From positions 1-64,000 of the forward strand of contig JAUYAU010000017.1 in the NCBI GenBank assembly GCA_030693335.1: a DNA stretch of 64,000 nt, read 5' to 3'. This DNA comes from Sulfuricurvum sp. GTDB taxonomy: Bacteria > Campylobacterota > Campylobacteria > Campylobacterales > Sulfurimonadaceae. Positions 35,745 through 45,117 of this stretch are shown here, piece by piece (the stretch's first letter is position 1; every line of letters begins with the position of its first letter). A program made the translations under genes and the position numbers. Below the pieces are notes generated by a model. The model saw only the letters and a list, made by a program, of their open reading frames with translations, was not told where the DNA came from and made no database searches.

Positions 35745-36515
35745 ATGATTAGAGTAGGTGTATTTGGAGCGGGCGGACGCGTCGGAAAATTAATTATTGA
35801 TGATTTACATCATGAGAGTGAGATCTCTTTGGGTGCAGTTTATGTACGTGATGAGCTTAATTTTTCGATTGACCCGGCTGTGTTGGTTACAAACGATATG
35901 GCTACTTTACTCAAAGGGTGCGATATTGTCATTGACTTCTCCCTCCCGGAAGCAACACAGCTTTTATTGGAATGTGCAATGGAGCATCCAATCCCGATTG
36001 TTATTGGTACAACAGGCTTAGATGCCCATCAGATGAATTTATTGAAAATGGCGAGCGAATCGATGCCGATTTTATACGCAACCAATATGTCATTGGGGGT
36101 AGCGCTTCTAAATAAGCTTGTGCATACCGCCGCAAAAACATTGGAAGGTTTTGACATAGAAATCGTAGAACAGCACCATCGCCATAAAAAAGATGCTCCA
36201 AGCGGAACAGCATTGACTCTAGCACACTCTGCGGCAGCTGCACGTAAGTTAGATTTGGATGCTGTTCGCGTAAGCGGCCGTGATGGCAACATCGGTGAAC
36301 GAACCAGTGATGAAATTGCTGTGATGGCACTGCGCGGAGGTGATATCGTCGGACGTCATACGGTCGGGTTTTACAATGATGGCGAATTTGTGGAGCTACA
36401 CCATACGGCAACAAGCCGTAATACGTTTTCAAAAGGGGCGATCCGTGCAGCAAAATGGTTGGTTGGCAAAGGCAACGGATTGTATAATATCGCAGATTGT
36501 TTGGAATTGGCCTAA
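35745..36515 (+). CDS. dapB: 4-hydroxy-tetrahydrodipicolinate reductase
   Basis: A 256-aa DapB of the lysine/diaminopimelate pathway. NAD(P) loop GVFGAGGRVGKLI is at the start, IGTTG follows, and the active-site HHRHKKDAPSGTAL is conserved, as is GFYNDGEFVELHHTA. ATG 35745 has GGGAG 6 nt upstream; the earlier ATG 35739 abuts that site. A hairpin (CAATAC/GTATTG, 35710-35728) in the gap after trxB may end the trxB transcript. purF follows after 9 nt. Confidence 0.97.
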   Translation: MIRVGVFGAGGRVGKLIIDDLHHESEISLGAVYVRDELNFSIDPAVLVTNDMATLLKGCDIVIDFSLPEATQLLLECAMEHPIPIVIGTTGLDAHQMNLLKMASESMPILYATNMSLGVALLNKLVHTAAKTLEGFDIEIVEQHHRHKKDAPSGTALTLAHSAAAARKLDLDAVRVSGRDGNIGERTSDEIAVMALRGGDIVGRHTVGFYNDGEFVELHHTATSRNTFSKGAIRAAKWLVGKGNGLYNIADCLELA

Positions 36516-36524
36516 GGAGCACGG

Positions 36525-37874
36525 ATGCGTAGTTTAAATGAAAAATGTGCGGTTATCGGAATATTTGATCACGCCGAAGCTGCTAAATTGGCCTATTTCT
36601 CGTTACATGCGATGCAGCATCGTGGACAAGAAGCAGCAGGGATAAGTACAAGCGACGGTGAGAAACTGTATACGATCAAAGATCGCGGATTGGTAACACA
36701 AGTTTTTGACACCAATAAGCTCAATACTCTCAAAGGAAACATGGCGATCGGTCATACCCGTTATTCAACGGCGGGTGATGATTCTATTTTGGATGCACAA
36801 CCGGTATTTGCCCGTTATGATTTGGGTGAAATGGCAATTGTTCATAATGGGAACTTAACGAATGCTAAAGAAGTGCGCGATGCCTTGATCAAAAAAGGTG
36901 CTATTTTTCAAACGTTTATGGATACCGAAAATCTAATTCATTTAATAGCAAAAAGTGATCAATTGCATTTAACGGATCGTATTATTGATGCGGTTAAAAA
37001 GATTGAGGGAGCGTATTCACTCGTCTTTTTAAGCCGATCTAAAATGTTTGCGATGCGAGATCGTTTTGGTTTCCGTCCTTTAAGCCTTGGACGTGTGGGT
37101 GATGGTTATGTCGTTGCATCTGAAACCTGTGCGTTTGATCTTATTGGTGCCGAATTTATTCGTGATGTTGAGCCGGGTGAATTGCTTATATTTGAAAAGG
37201 GAAAAGCTCCGCAATCGATTAAAGTTTACGACCCTACTCCTAAGCACTGTATTTTTGAATACGTGTACTTTGCACGTCCTGATTCCAATGTGTATAATCA
37301 AAATGTTTACAGTATGCGTAAAGCGATGGGACAAGAATTGGCACTCGCACAGCCTGTTGTTGCCGATATGGTTGTTCCGGTTCCAGATGGCGGTGTTCCC
37401 GCAGCGATTGGGTATGCGCAAGCAAGCGGGATTCCTTTTGAAATGGCGATTATGCGTAATCACTACATTGGACGTACCTTTATTGAGCCTACCCAAGAGA
37501 TGCGTGATTTAAAAGTTAAAATGAAACTTTCACCGATCAATGATCTTATACGCGGAAAACGATTGATTGTCGTGGATGACTCTATCGTACGTGGAACTAC
37601 GAGTCGACGAATTGTACGCATGCTCAAAGAAGCAGGAGCTGCAGAAGTTCACATGCGAATTTCGAGTCCTCCGACAACCGATCCGTGCTTTTATGGAGTG
37701 GATACACCTGATAAAGATAAGCTAATCGCTGCAAACATGACTAATGAAGAAATTTGTGCTTTTATTGAAGCCGATTCTTTGGCATATTTGAGCAATGATG
37801 CCTTGCTTCGCAGTGTGAATGCAGATGATGATAAATATTGTACGGCGTGTTTTACCGGCAAATACATCGTCTAA
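36525..37874 (+). CDS. purF: Amidophosphoribosyltransferase
   Basis: A 449-aa first enzyme of purine synthesis. A 7-residue propeptide (MRSLNEK) precedes the nucleophile Cys8. The glutaminase domain (HRGQEAAGI, GHTRYST, HNGNLTN) is followed by a PRTase domain with VVDDSIVRGTTSRR. Cysteines in KHCIFEY, TDPCFYG and the C-terminal YCTACF correspond to the [4Fe-4S] ligands of the Bacillus-type enzyme, so this is the Fe-S form. Confidence 0.97.
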   Translation: MRSLNEKCAVIGIFDHAEAAKLAYFSLHAMQHRGQEAAGISTSDGEKLYTIKDRGLVTQVFDTNKLNTLKGNMAIGHTRYSTAGDDSILDAQPVFARYDLGEMAIVHNGNLTNAKEVRDALIKKGAIFQTFMDTENLIHLIAKSDQLHLTDRIIDAVKKIEGAYSLVFLSRSKMFAMRDRFGFRPLSLGRVGDGYVVASETCAFDLIGAEFIRDVEPGELLIFEKGKAPQSIKVYDPTPKHCIFEYVYFARPDSNVYNQNVYSMRKAMGQELALAQPVVADMVVPVPDGGVPAAIGYAQASGIPFEMAIMRNHYIGRTFIEPTQEMRDLKVKMKLSPINDLIRGKRLIVVDDSIVRGTTSRRIVRMLKEAGAAEVHMRISSPPTTDPCFYGVDTPDKDKLIAANMTNEEICAFIEADSLAYLSNDALLRSVNADDDKYCTACFTGKYIV

Positions 37875-37884
37875 AGGCCTCATA

Positions 37885-38847
37885 ATGCGGGAACAAATTT
37901 TTACCTTCGGACAATATTTGAGTAAAAAGTTTGGAACCAAAGTTTCCAAAGTTCCCGTATCTATTTCTGGATTTACGTGCCCTAATATCGATGGAACCGT
38001 TGCAAAGGGTGGTTGTACATTTTGTGAGAATGACTCTTTTAGTCCTAGTTTGGATAAGGTAAAGCCCTTAAAAGGTTTTTTTCTTAATTTAGATTCTGTT
38101 GAGAATCCTCACTTAGAGCAACAGCTGCAACAACTTGAATGGCAATTTAATGCCCTTTCAAAAAAACTGACATTGGAAAATGAGACTCAAAAATATTTAG
38201 TTTATTTTCAAAGTTTCACTAACACGTATGCACCGCTGGGAACCCTCAAAGCACTTTATGAAAAAGCGTTAACATTTGATAATGTAGTAGGGCTTAGTAT
38301 CGGGACACGTTCGGACAGTATCAGTGATGAGACATTTGAATATTTAAGGGAACTTTCAAAACGTACTGAAATATGGATAGAATTTGGTATTCAGTCGATT
38401 TTTGATGAAACTCTTATAAAAATCAATCGTGGGCATGACAGTCAAAATGTAAAAAACACGATTATAAAAGCCAAAGAATATGGTCTAAACGTCTGCGGAC
38501 ATCTGATCTTCGGATTGCCTGGTGAAGATCGTGAAATGATGCTTAAAACAGCGTATGCTGCCTATGATTTAGGTATTGATTCGGTGAAGTATCATCCTCT
38601 ATACGTTGTAAAACGAACAGCATTAGCCAATGAATACGCAAGGGGCGAGTTTACTCCCATTGGTGAAGAGCTTTATTTGGATGTTTTAAGTGAAGCGCTT
38701 AAGATAAAACCAGCACATGTTAGCGTTCAACGTATTAGTGCGGGAATCGATGATGAGTCTTTGATTGCACCTGAGTGGTGCAGAGATAAAAACAAGCAAT
38801 TTAGAGCCATCAATCAAGCGCTTAAGAAAATAGGGCTTAAATATTAG
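37885..38847 (+). CDS. Radical SAM protein (TIGR01212/YhcC type)
   Basis: A 320-aa protein from ATG 37885 (MREQIFTFG), 10 nt after purF. The SAM cluster motif is C-x12-C-x2-C (TCPNIDGTV, then GGCTFC), characteristic of the TIGR01212 family rather than the usual CxxxCxxC. LSIGTRSDSISDETFEYL, WIEFGIQSIFDETL and CGHLIFGLPGEDREMM follow. The family resembles Elp3-type enzymes; its substrate is unknown. Confidence 0.92.
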   Translation: MREQIFTFGQYLSKKFGTKVSKVPVSISGFTCPNIDGTVAKGGCTFCENDSFSPSLDKVKPLKGFFLNLDSVENPHLEQQLQQLEWQFNALSKKLTLENETQKYLVYFQSFTNTYAPLGTLKALYEKALTFDNVVGLSIGTRSDSISDETFEYLRELSKRTEIWIEFGIQSIFDETLIKINRGHDSQNVKNTIIKAKEYGLNVCGHLIFGLPGEDREMMLKTAYAAYDLGIDSVKYHPLYVVKRTALANEYARGEFTPIGEELYLDVLSEALKIKPAHVSVQRISAGIDDESLIAPEWCRDKNKQFRAINQALKKIGLKY

Positions 38848-39407
38848 TGTACTATAACCCGTTCTTTACTAATGTAGCCGCTAAAGTGGGAGGGATAGCG
38901 TATAGATACTGCAAACTGCTTACTTTGTCTGGCTTTTAATTCCTTTGCTACTGTTTTACGAATCGTTAAAGAGGTTGGCTTCTCCTCAGCTTTGTTAAAT
39001 CCGAAAAACTTTCCAATATCAACATCGTTATAATGATCTTTAAATGCGGAGGATTGATACGATGCTCCTTTTTGTGCTTTTAACCCTTTATCAAAGATCT
39101 CAATTTCAATTTCGACTTGACCAACATCATAATTACCTATATTTCGAACGGTCCCTGTATAGATAATGGATTCTGTAGACAAAAAACGGTGATTCTTCAC
39201 ATTCATCAAAAGAACCTGTTTTGTAAATGTATTTATACCCATTATGGCGGATAGGAGAAGTATCAATGCCGCAATGCTATATACAGCTATAAAAGAGCCT
39301 TTTTGCGTAATCTCTTTCTGTTTTTGGGTAAATATGATTGCCACAGTCAAGATAGCTGAAATTATAATAAAAGATGCATAATGCCAAATTGTAAAAGAAG
39401 TACTCAT
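38844..39407 (-). CDS. DUF2393-type membrane protein (second copy)
   Basis: A 187-aa protein with two N-terminal membrane segments (FIIISAILTVAIIF; SIAALILLLSAIMGI) and a beta-rich extracytoplasmic domain including SIIYTGTVRNIGNYDVGQVEIEIEIFD. It looks like the DUF2393 proteins known in Helicobacter and Campylobacter. It overlaps the upstream 171-aa relative by 4 nt and converges on the radical SAM gene, overlapping it by 4 nt. Function unknown. Confidence 0.78.
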   Translation of the reverse strand: MSTSFTIWHYASFIIISAILTVAIIFTQKQKEITQKGSFIAVYSIAALILLLSAIMGINTFTKQVLLMNVKNHRFLSTESIIYTGTVRNIGNYDVGQVEIEIEIFDKGLKAQKGASYQSSAFKDHYNDVDIGKFFGFNKAEEKPTSLTIRKTVAKELKARQSKQFAVSIRYPSHFSGYISKERVIVH

Positions 39408-39919
39408 CTGCAGTGTCCTAATACCGTGACGCTATGGCGTTTGGTATAATGAAAGGGCTGCATGAGAAGCTTGAATGTTTTGGACTCTTTAGGTGCAATA
39501 GGACCATTGATAATAATCGTTTCTCGACGAAATGGAAGATACGGATAGAGTTTATTAAGAGGTTTTATCGGGGATATTTTAGATACACCAACGTATAAGG
39601 TGCATTCTTTGAATGTTTCTTCAGAGGTATTGTTAATATCACCTTTTATGAGAAGCGCTTTGGTAAAGTCAAGATTTTTAACCGTTGCCAGTTGAATAGA
39701 ATGTTTATACATAAGGGCATGCAATGCTATGTAGCCGCCAACAGGGGCTATTAATAAAGTGATCAGAGCCAATATAACAAGAACGAGAGCAAGTGTTTGT
39801 TTATGGCGTAAGAGTATGGATAATATGAGTAAGAATAAGAAAAAGAATATGATTCCTCCAAAAAGGAGGTAGTCATAAAGATTTAATGTATGTAAAAAGT
39901 CAATGACATGTTTTTTCAT
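39404..39919 (-). CDS. DUF2393-type membrane protein (first copy)
   Basis: A 171-aa protein with two membrane helices (LLFGGIIFFFLFLLILSILL; LALVLVILALITLLIAPVGG) and a domain with LLIKGDINNTSEETFKECTLYVGV. It shares the pattern of the 187-aa protein that follows: two helices and then a FxxxLLIKGxxxN-type strand. The pair probably arose by duplication and may form a hetero-complex. It overlaps hisIE by 4 nt. Confidence 0.78.
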   Translation of the reverse strand: MKKHVIDFLHTLNLYDYLLFGGIIFFFLFLLILSILLRHKQTLALVLVILALITLLIAPVGGYIALHALMYKHSIQLATVKNLDFTKALLIKGDINNTSEETFKECTLYVGVSKISPIKPLNKLYPYLPFRRETIIINGPIAPKESKTFKLLMQPFHYTKRHSVTVLGHCR

Positions 39920-40590
39920 TTTATCCTAGCGTTCTTCTCCGCAATACCGCTCATTCCAAATCGGCGAGCCAGCTCTTGTTTAATACGATCAGGAGAAATG
40001 TTTTTGTGTCCTAATGCAACGAGGACATGATAGACTAAATCGGCACATTCATAAATAATTTCATTTTCATCGTTGTCTTTAATGGCAAAAGAGAATTCAC
40101 CTGCTTCTTCAACCACTTTTTTAAGGATGGCGTTATCGCCTTTGCTTAAAAGCTTTGCTGTCCATGAGGTTTCAGGGTCGGCTTTTTTACGTGAGAGAAT
40201 GGTATGATAAAGTTCATCAATGATCCCGTACGTAGCTGCCGTGTCGATTTGCGGGTCGCTAACTGTTTCGCCCGATTCGATATCGGTAAAAAAGCACGAT
40301 TTACGGCCTGTATGACAGGCTACCCCTTCTTGGTGTACCATGACAAGCAGAGTATCGTTATCGCAATCGAGCAAAAAACGCTCAATGTGCTGTAGATGAC
40401 CGCTGCTCTCACCTTTTTTCCATAGACGCTGTTTGGAGCGGGAAAAATAGTGCGCGATGCGCGTAGAGAGCGAAAGTTCTAAGGCTTCACGATTCATGTA
40501 GGCCATCATTAGGACTTCAAGGGTAGTTGAGTCTTGGACAATGACGGGGAGAAGCTCAGACTTTGCCCAGTCGATTTGATTCAGATCCAT
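39916..40590 (-). CDS. hisI: Bifunctional phosphoribosyl-AMP cyclohydrolase/phosphoribosyl-ATP diphosphatase
   Basis: A 224-aa HisIE fusion for steps two and three of histidine synthesis. The HisI half (residues 1-115) has MMAYMNREALELS, RSKQRLWKKGESSGH and metal-binding Cys/His in DCDNDTLLVMV and GVACHTGRKSCF. The HisE half (about 125-224) has SWTAKLLSKGDNAILKKVVEEAGE and the ECADLVYHVLVAL helix. It sits 3 nt after the SPFH gene. Confidence 0.96.
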   Translation of the reverse strand: MDLNQIDWAKSELLPVIVQDSTTLEVLMMAYMNREALELSLSTRIAHYFSRSKQRLWKKGESSGHLQHIERFLLDCDNDTLLVMVHQEGVACHTGRKSCFFTDIESGETVSDPQIDTAATYGIIDELYHTILSRKKADPETSWTAKLLSKGDNAILKKVVEEAGEFSFAIKDNDENEIIYECADLVYHVLVALGHKNISPDRIKQELARRFGMSGIAEKNARIK

Positions 40591-40593
40591 AGC

Positions 40594-41634
40594 TTATTTG
40601 CCTATTGAACTTATTTTTTGGTTGTCACCGCTTTTGGTATCAAGCCAAATATTAGGGGTAGAACCGCCAGGAGTGAGGAAAATTTTAGCGTCTTTATTTT
40701 CTTTGAGTGCCTCGTTAAACTTACCTTGCACTTTGATTTGCTCGAGTTTAAGCAATCCTGGAGTAAGGGACTGGGCTACGAGATGGTTGGCTTTTGCTTG
40801 AGCAATTGCTTCAATGGTAACTGCATTCGCTGTTCCTTGGGCTTCGGTCTCTTTTTTGAACGCTTCTTGTTTTGCCCGCTCAACATCTTGCTGTGCTTTT
40901 TCAACTTCCTGCTTAGCCACTTGCACCCGCTCAATCTGATCTTTTACTTTCTGCGGAAGACCGATTTCACGCAATTGAATTGATTCGAGATTTGCAGGAC
41001 CGTTTTTTTGACGATTAATGTTAGTACGAATCCCTGTTTCGATTTGCAGAGCAATTGTATTGCGCATGATTGGCAATGTTTCTGCATCGTATTGGCCGAT
41101 GACATTACGAACAATGTCTCGTGCAACAGGATCGATAATTTTGTCTTCCCAGCTGAATCCCCAATTAGAGATGGTTTGAGCAGCTAGTTCAGCATTAAGC
41201 CGATATTGAACGGTTATATCAATAGAAACAGGCAATCCGCGTTTATCCAAAACAGTAATAGCGGGCTTGAGAAGAATACCATCACCTACAGTTGATGCAC
41301 GATCAATTTTGTCAGCATAGTTGATGATACGTACTTTTGTATCCACAAGATAAACTTTTTGTATTACAGGAATGAGAAAATGCAGACCCGGCATAAGAGC
41401 ACGATCTTCGTATTTCCCATTGGTTGAGAGAATACCGCGCTCTCCTTCGGTGATGATAACGAATGGTTTTGTCAATATAAGCAACAAAAAGATTCCGCCG
41501 ACTATCCAATAAATTCCTGCTTTTTGACTGTTCATATTGAAATCAAATTTTGGCATTTTTGGCCCTTGTGAATCATTGTTTCGTTGATTCTCACTTTTTT
41601 TCTTTTGAAAATAATCGTTCATATCGCTTGCCAT
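40594..41634 (-). CDS. SPFH/Band 7 (prohibitin-like) membrane protein
   Basis: A 346-aa protein. A charged cytoplasmic N terminus is followed by one membrane helix (residues about 38-62) and an SPFH domain (GERGILSTNGKYEDRALMPGLHFLIP, QYRLNAELAAQTI). A long coiled coil (VAKQEVEKAQQDVERAKQEA) follows. Relatives scaffold membrane microdomains or regulate FtsH. It lies 11 nt after ilvE, the same pairing I recall in Campylobacter. Confidence 0.92.
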   Translation of the reverse strand: MASDMNDYFQKKKSENQRNNDSQGPKMPKFDFNMNSQKAGIYWIVGGIFLLLILTKPFVIITEGERGILSTNGKYEDRALMPGLHFLIPVIQKVYLVDTKVRIINYADKIDRASTVGDGILLKPAITVLDKRGLPVSIDITVQYRLNAELAAQTISNWGFSWEDKIIDPVARDIVRNVIGQYDAETLPIMRNTIALQIETGIRTNINRQKNGPANLESIQLREIGLPQKVKDQIERVQVAKQEVEKAQQDVERAKQEAFKKETEAQGTANAVTIEAIAQAKANHLVAQSLTPGLLKLEQIKVQGKFNEALKENKDAKIFLTPGGSTPNIWLDTKSGDNQKISSIGK

Positions 41635-41645
41635 AAGGAGCCTTT

Positions 41646-42566
41646 TTAGTTGATGTAGGTTAAATAGTGATGGTAGTCAGGATTGCGTCCGTATACGATG
41701 TCAAAATAGCCGCTTTGCAATTTTTCAGTGATTGGACCACGTCCGCCAGCACCTAAAACGCGGGCATCTACTTCGCGAACAGGGGTAAGCTCTGCTGCCG
41801 TTCCTGTTAGAAATGCTTCATCCGCAATGTAAATTTCTTCACGGCTTATGCGTCTGCGAGTCACTTTCATACCCATTTTTTCGGCCATTTCAATAACCGT
41901 TTTTTGGGTAATCGATGCCAAAGAGTTGTCGTTTGGAGGAGTGATGATCTCACCGTCTTTGATCATGAAAAAAGAGGCTCCGCTGGCTTCGGCTACGTAT
42001 CCTTCATCATCTAGGAGAAGTGCTTCATCATATCCTGCTTCCACCGCTTCATATTTTGCCATTTGAGAGTTGAGATAGTTGGCAACCGCTTTGGCTTTGC
42101 CCATATTGGATTTATTATTTGGACGGCTGAATGAAGAGATTTTGAGACGGATACCGCGCTTCATTCCCTCTTCACCTAAATAAGCACCCCATTCCCATGC
42201 GGCAACGGCAACTTCAACCGGCGCTTCTTTGTGATAAATTCCCATAACGCCGTATCCGAGATAGACAATAGGACGCAGATAGACATTTTCACCTGTAAAA
42301 TCATTTGATTTGATAAGATCAATTTGTGCTTGATTGAGCTCTTCAACCGTGTACGGTACGGTTATAAGGGTCATCTTTGCGGATTCAATCAAACGCTTTG
42401 TATGATCATTAAGACGAAAAATAGCATACCCTTTAGGGGTTTTATAGACTTTAGTTCCCTCAATGGCGCCGTTGCCATAGTGGAGGGTGTGAGAAAGGAC
42501 GTGAATATTCGCATCCTTCCAAGGTATCAATTTACCGTTCATCCAAATAAGTTTGGCTTCATTCAT
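41646..42566 (-). CDS. ilvE: Branched-chain amino acid aminotransferase
   Basis: A 306-aa fold-type IV PLP aminotransferase starting at ATG 42566 (MNEAKLIWMNGKLI). A longer frame to 42629 lacks family support. HTLHYGNGAIEGTK, the LNLYRHTKR-like NDHTKRLIESAKM, the Schiff-base lysine region SNMGKAKAVANYLNSQMAK and FLTGTAAELTPVREVD are diagnostic. It carries out the last step of Ile/Leu/Val synthesis. Confidence 0.95.
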   Translation of the reverse strand: MNEAKLIWMNGKLIPWKDANIHVLSHTLHYGNGAIEGTKVYKTPKGYAIFRLNDHTKRLIESAKMTLITVPYTVEELNQAQIDLIKSNDFTGENVYLRPIVYLGYGVMGIYHKEAPVEVAVAAWEWGAYLGEEGMKRGIRLKISSFSRPNNKSNMGKAKAVANYLNSQMAKYEAVEAGYDEALLLDDEGYVAEASGASFFMIKDGEIITPPNDNSLASITQKTVIEMAEKMGMKVTRRRISREEIYIADEAFLTGTAAELTPVREVDARVLGAGGRGPITEKLQSGYFDIVYGRNPDYHHYLTYIN

Positions 42567-42643
42567 AGGGGTTTCTCCAGTGAAAATAATAATAAAGTGA
42601 GTGATTTTAGCGCAGATGGGATTTAACACAGATTAAGTAGTTT

Positions 42644-42669
42644 GCGACTCCCCTTCTGTAGGGGATCGC
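42644..42669 (-). terminator. Hairpin downstream of the globin gene
   Basis: TCCCCT and AGGGGA, extended by GCGA/TCGC with one bulged base, make a 10-bp stem with a TCTGT loop, 7 nt after the globin stop on the minus strand. No T-run follows. Confidence 0.5.
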
Positions 42670-42676
42670 GAGCTAT

Positions 42677-43123
42677 TTACTGCACAGGTGTATTGACCAT
42701 CCAGAGAGAAAAAATATCAAGATAATTCCAAAACGATTGAATATATTCAGGATTGACACCTTCTGTTTCGAGTGCCGGAAGAAGGCTGGCGTATAATTCT
42801 AACCAACGGCGTCGTGCAGCAGGGTCAATGCGAAATGGTGCGTGTCGACCCACCATACGCGGTTCACCACGGGATTGATTAAAATACGCAGGTCCGCCGC
42901 AAATTTGGATCATGAAATCGGCAGCATGCTTTTTGGCGGCTTTGAATTCCTCCTCGTCATTGACAGGAAATAAAAAAGAAATATCACTGGTACGAAGAAG
43001 GTCGTAATGATCGCTTACTAATTTTCGAAAACGCTCTTCCCCCAATTCGAGTAAAAAGCCAGGATTAGGCTTGGTGACGGGGGGTCTAACGCCAAATGCG
43101 CCTTCACTAATGGTTAAATTCAT
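42677..43123 (-). CDS. Truncated hemoglobin, group 2
   Basis: A 148-aa 2-on-2 globin. FMIQICGGPAYFNQSRGEPRM and GRHAPFRID contain the proximal His94 (F8), and Trp107 matches the conserved G8 tryptophan of group 2 (HbO-like) globins. An extra N-terminal segment of about 25 residues (VRPPVTKPNPGFLLEL) precedes the globin core. Group 2 proteins bind oxygen, NO or peroxides. It is monocistronic and divergent from the aldehyde dehydrogenase gene. Confidence 0.88.
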   Translation of the reverse strand: MNLTISEGAFGVRPPVTKPNPGFLLELGEERFRKLVSDHYDLLRTSDISFLFPVNDEEEFKAAKKHAADFMIQICGGPAYFNQSRGEPRMVGRHAPFRIDPAARRRWLELYASLLPALETEGVNPEYIQSFWNYLDIFSLWMVNTPVQ

Positions 43124-43178
43124 ATTAAAGATCCTTGATTGATTTGGGGTATTCTATCTACTTTTAGGTGATGATTTG

Positions 43179-43184
43179 TATAAT
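43179..43184 (+). promoter_or_regulatory. -10 element of the aldehyde dehydrogenase gene
   Basis: A TATAAT lies 29 nt before the ATG at 43214, in the 90-bp divergent gap with the globin gene. Confidence 0.45.
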
Positions 43185-43213
43185 TGAAACCTAATTTACT
43201 CTAGGGGTTGGCT

Positions 43214-44629
43214 ATGGACGCACATGTATGGATGGGATCGCTTGAAGTTAAGACAGAAAAATATTCAAAGCGTTTAAGTCCTTACGATGGAAGACTTGCT
43301 TCGCAAGCAGCTGTTTGTGACGCTTCGGATGCGCTAAAAGCGCTAAAAATTGCGCAAAATGCAGCCAAGATTGCTAAAAAAAGCCCTTTGCATCAACGAT
43401 GCTCATGGTTAATGGATGTGGCATCCAAACTAAAGAACAGTCGCGAAGAATTTGCAAAAGCACTGTGTGATGAGGTAGGTAAACCGCTTACTTATGCACG
43501 CATCGAAGTGGATCGCTGTGTCGAGACGATTACACTTACGGCTGAGACGATGCGAACCATGCATGGAGAAACGATCAATACCGATGCGATGCCAAGCGGT
43601 AGAGCGGCACTTTCGTTTTGGCGTCGTGAACCGTGTGGTGTTGTCGTCGCAATCACCCCTTTCAATTTTCCACTTAATTTGGTTGCCCATAAATTAGCTC
43701 CTGCGCTGGTAGCAGGAAATGCGGTCGTTTTGAAACCGACCCCTGAAGCTCCGCTATGTGCTTATAAGTTGGCAAAATTGTTCATCGAAAGTCCGTATGC
43801 GATTAAAGATGCGTTGAGTGTTGTGTATGGGGATGCTGAGGTTGGCGGTGCATTGGTAGGTAGTGATATCCCAAGGGTAATCAGTTTTACGGGTTCTGTT
43901 CCCGTAGGCGCAATAATCACTAAAAGTGCGGGTATCAAAAAAGTGAGTTTGGAGCTTGGGGGGAATGCGGCAACGTATATCGATGCGAGTGCTGATTTGG
44001 ATTATGCGGCATCTCGTTGCGCTATAGGAGCTTTTGCCAATTCGGGTCAAGTATGCATTTCATTACAGCGTATATACGTGAACAGCAGTATTTATGATGA
44101 ATTTGCTTTAAAAATGGCAGCAGCAACGGCAAAATTGGTTGTGGGTTCACCGTACGATGAAGCAACCTTTTTAGGGCCGTTGATTGATGATGACGCGGTG
44201 ACCAGAGCAATGAGTTGGGTGCAAAGTGCTATTGATGAGGGTGCTCGTGCCTTAACGCCTCCTCGAAGTGAGGGACGTTTGTTTTATCCATGCGTAATGG
44301 CGGATGTTACTGAGTCGATGAAAATCGTATGTGAAGAAGTCTTTGCTCCTATTGTGAGTTTGGTTAAAGTGGATACGTTGGATGAGGCGATTGAAAAAAT
44401 GAATGATTCTCCGTACGGATTGCAGTTTTCGATTTTTACGAATAATTTGAAACATGCGAATCAAGCGATAGAAGAATTGGATGCAGGAGGGATTGTCATT
44501 AACGATATGCCAACCTTGCGTTTTGATATTCAACCGTATGGCGGAGTGAAGCTCAGCGGGGTAGGTCGCGAAGGCCCTCGTTTTGCTATTGAAGAAATGA
44601 CGGAAATAAAGTCAATTGTAATTTTATAA
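43214..44629 (+). CDS. NAD(P)-dependent aldehyde dehydrogenase
   Basis: A 471-aa ALDH from ATG 43214; an in-frame TTG at 43208 overlaps the AGGGG ribosome site. ITPFNFPLNLVAHKLAPAL binds cofactor, SFTGSVPVG and LELGGNAATYI follow, and the catalytic Cys is in FANSGQVCISLQRIYV. The substrate cannot be fixed; the sequence resembles lactaldehyde/glyceraldehyde-type dehydrogenases more than betaine types. The bcp gene follows 13 nt later. Confidence 0.92.
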   Translation: MDAHVWMGSLEVKTEKYSKRLSPYDGRLASQAAVCDASDALKALKIAQNAAKIAKKSPLHQRCSWLMDVASKLKNSREEFAKALCDEVGKPLTYARIEVDRCVETITLTAETMRTMHGETINTDAMPSGRAALSFWRREPCGVVVAITPFNFPLNLVAHKLAPALVAGNAVVLKPTPEAPLCAYKLAKLFIESPYAIKDALSVVYGDAEVGGALVGSDIPRVISFTGSVPVGAIITKSAGIKKVSLELGGNAATYIDASADLDYAASRCAIGAFANSGQVCISLQRIYVNSSIYDEFALKMAAATAKLVVGSPYDEATFLGPLIDDDAVTRAMSWVQSAIDEGARALTPPRSEGRLFYPCVMADVTESMKIVCEEVFAPIVSLVKVDTLDEAIEKMNDSPYGLQFSIFTNNLKHANQAIEELDAGGIVINDMPTLRFDIQPYGGVKLSGVGREGPRFAIEEMTEIKSIVIL

Positions 44630-44642
44630 AAAGGTATTTAAA

Positions 44643-45110
44643 ATGTTAGAACTAGAAAGCACTGCCCCCGATTTTTGTTTGAGTAATCAAGACGATGTAG
44701 AGATCTGTCTGCGCGATTTACGCGGGAAATGGATTGTATTGTATTTTTATCCCAAAGATTCCACTCCTGGGTGTACGACTGAGGCCTGTGAGTTTACAGC
44801 CGCGCAAGACGCGTACGACGATATGGGTGCGATTATTTTGGGGGTAAGTGCGGACAGTACGAAAGCACATCGCAATTTTATAGAAAAACAGAACCTAGGG
44901 ATTACTTTACTCAGTGATCCGACGACGCAGATGATGCAAGCGTATGGCGTGTGGGCAATGAAAAAGAATTATGGCAAAGAATACATGGGAATTGTCCGCT
45001 CAACCTACATTATCGATCCAAAAGGGATTGTGAGGGCAGTATGGACGAATGTCAAAGTAAAAGATCATGTTCAAAAAGTGAAAGAAGAATTAGCGAAGTT
45101 ACAAGGATAA
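44643..45110 (+). CDS. bcp: Thioredoxin-dependent thiol peroxidase (Bcp/PrxQ)
   Basis: A 155-aa atypical peroxiredoxin. The peroxidatic Cys lies in TPGCTTEACEFTAAQ, with the resolving Cys five residues later (CTTEAC), as in E. coli Bcp. KDSTPGCT and VRSTYIIDPKGIVRAVW are conserved. It would be reduced by TrxA. A REP-like inverted repeat lies 7 nt beyond its stop. Confidence 0.96.
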   Translation: MLELESTAPDFCLSNQDDVEICLRDLRGKWIVLYFYPKDSTPGCTTEACEFTAAQDAYDDMGAIILGVSADSTKAHRNFIEKQNLGITLLSDPTTQMMQAYGVWAMKKNYGKEYMGIVRSTYIIDPKGIVRAVWTNVKVKDHVQKVKEELAKLQG

Positions 45111-45117
45111 TACAAAG

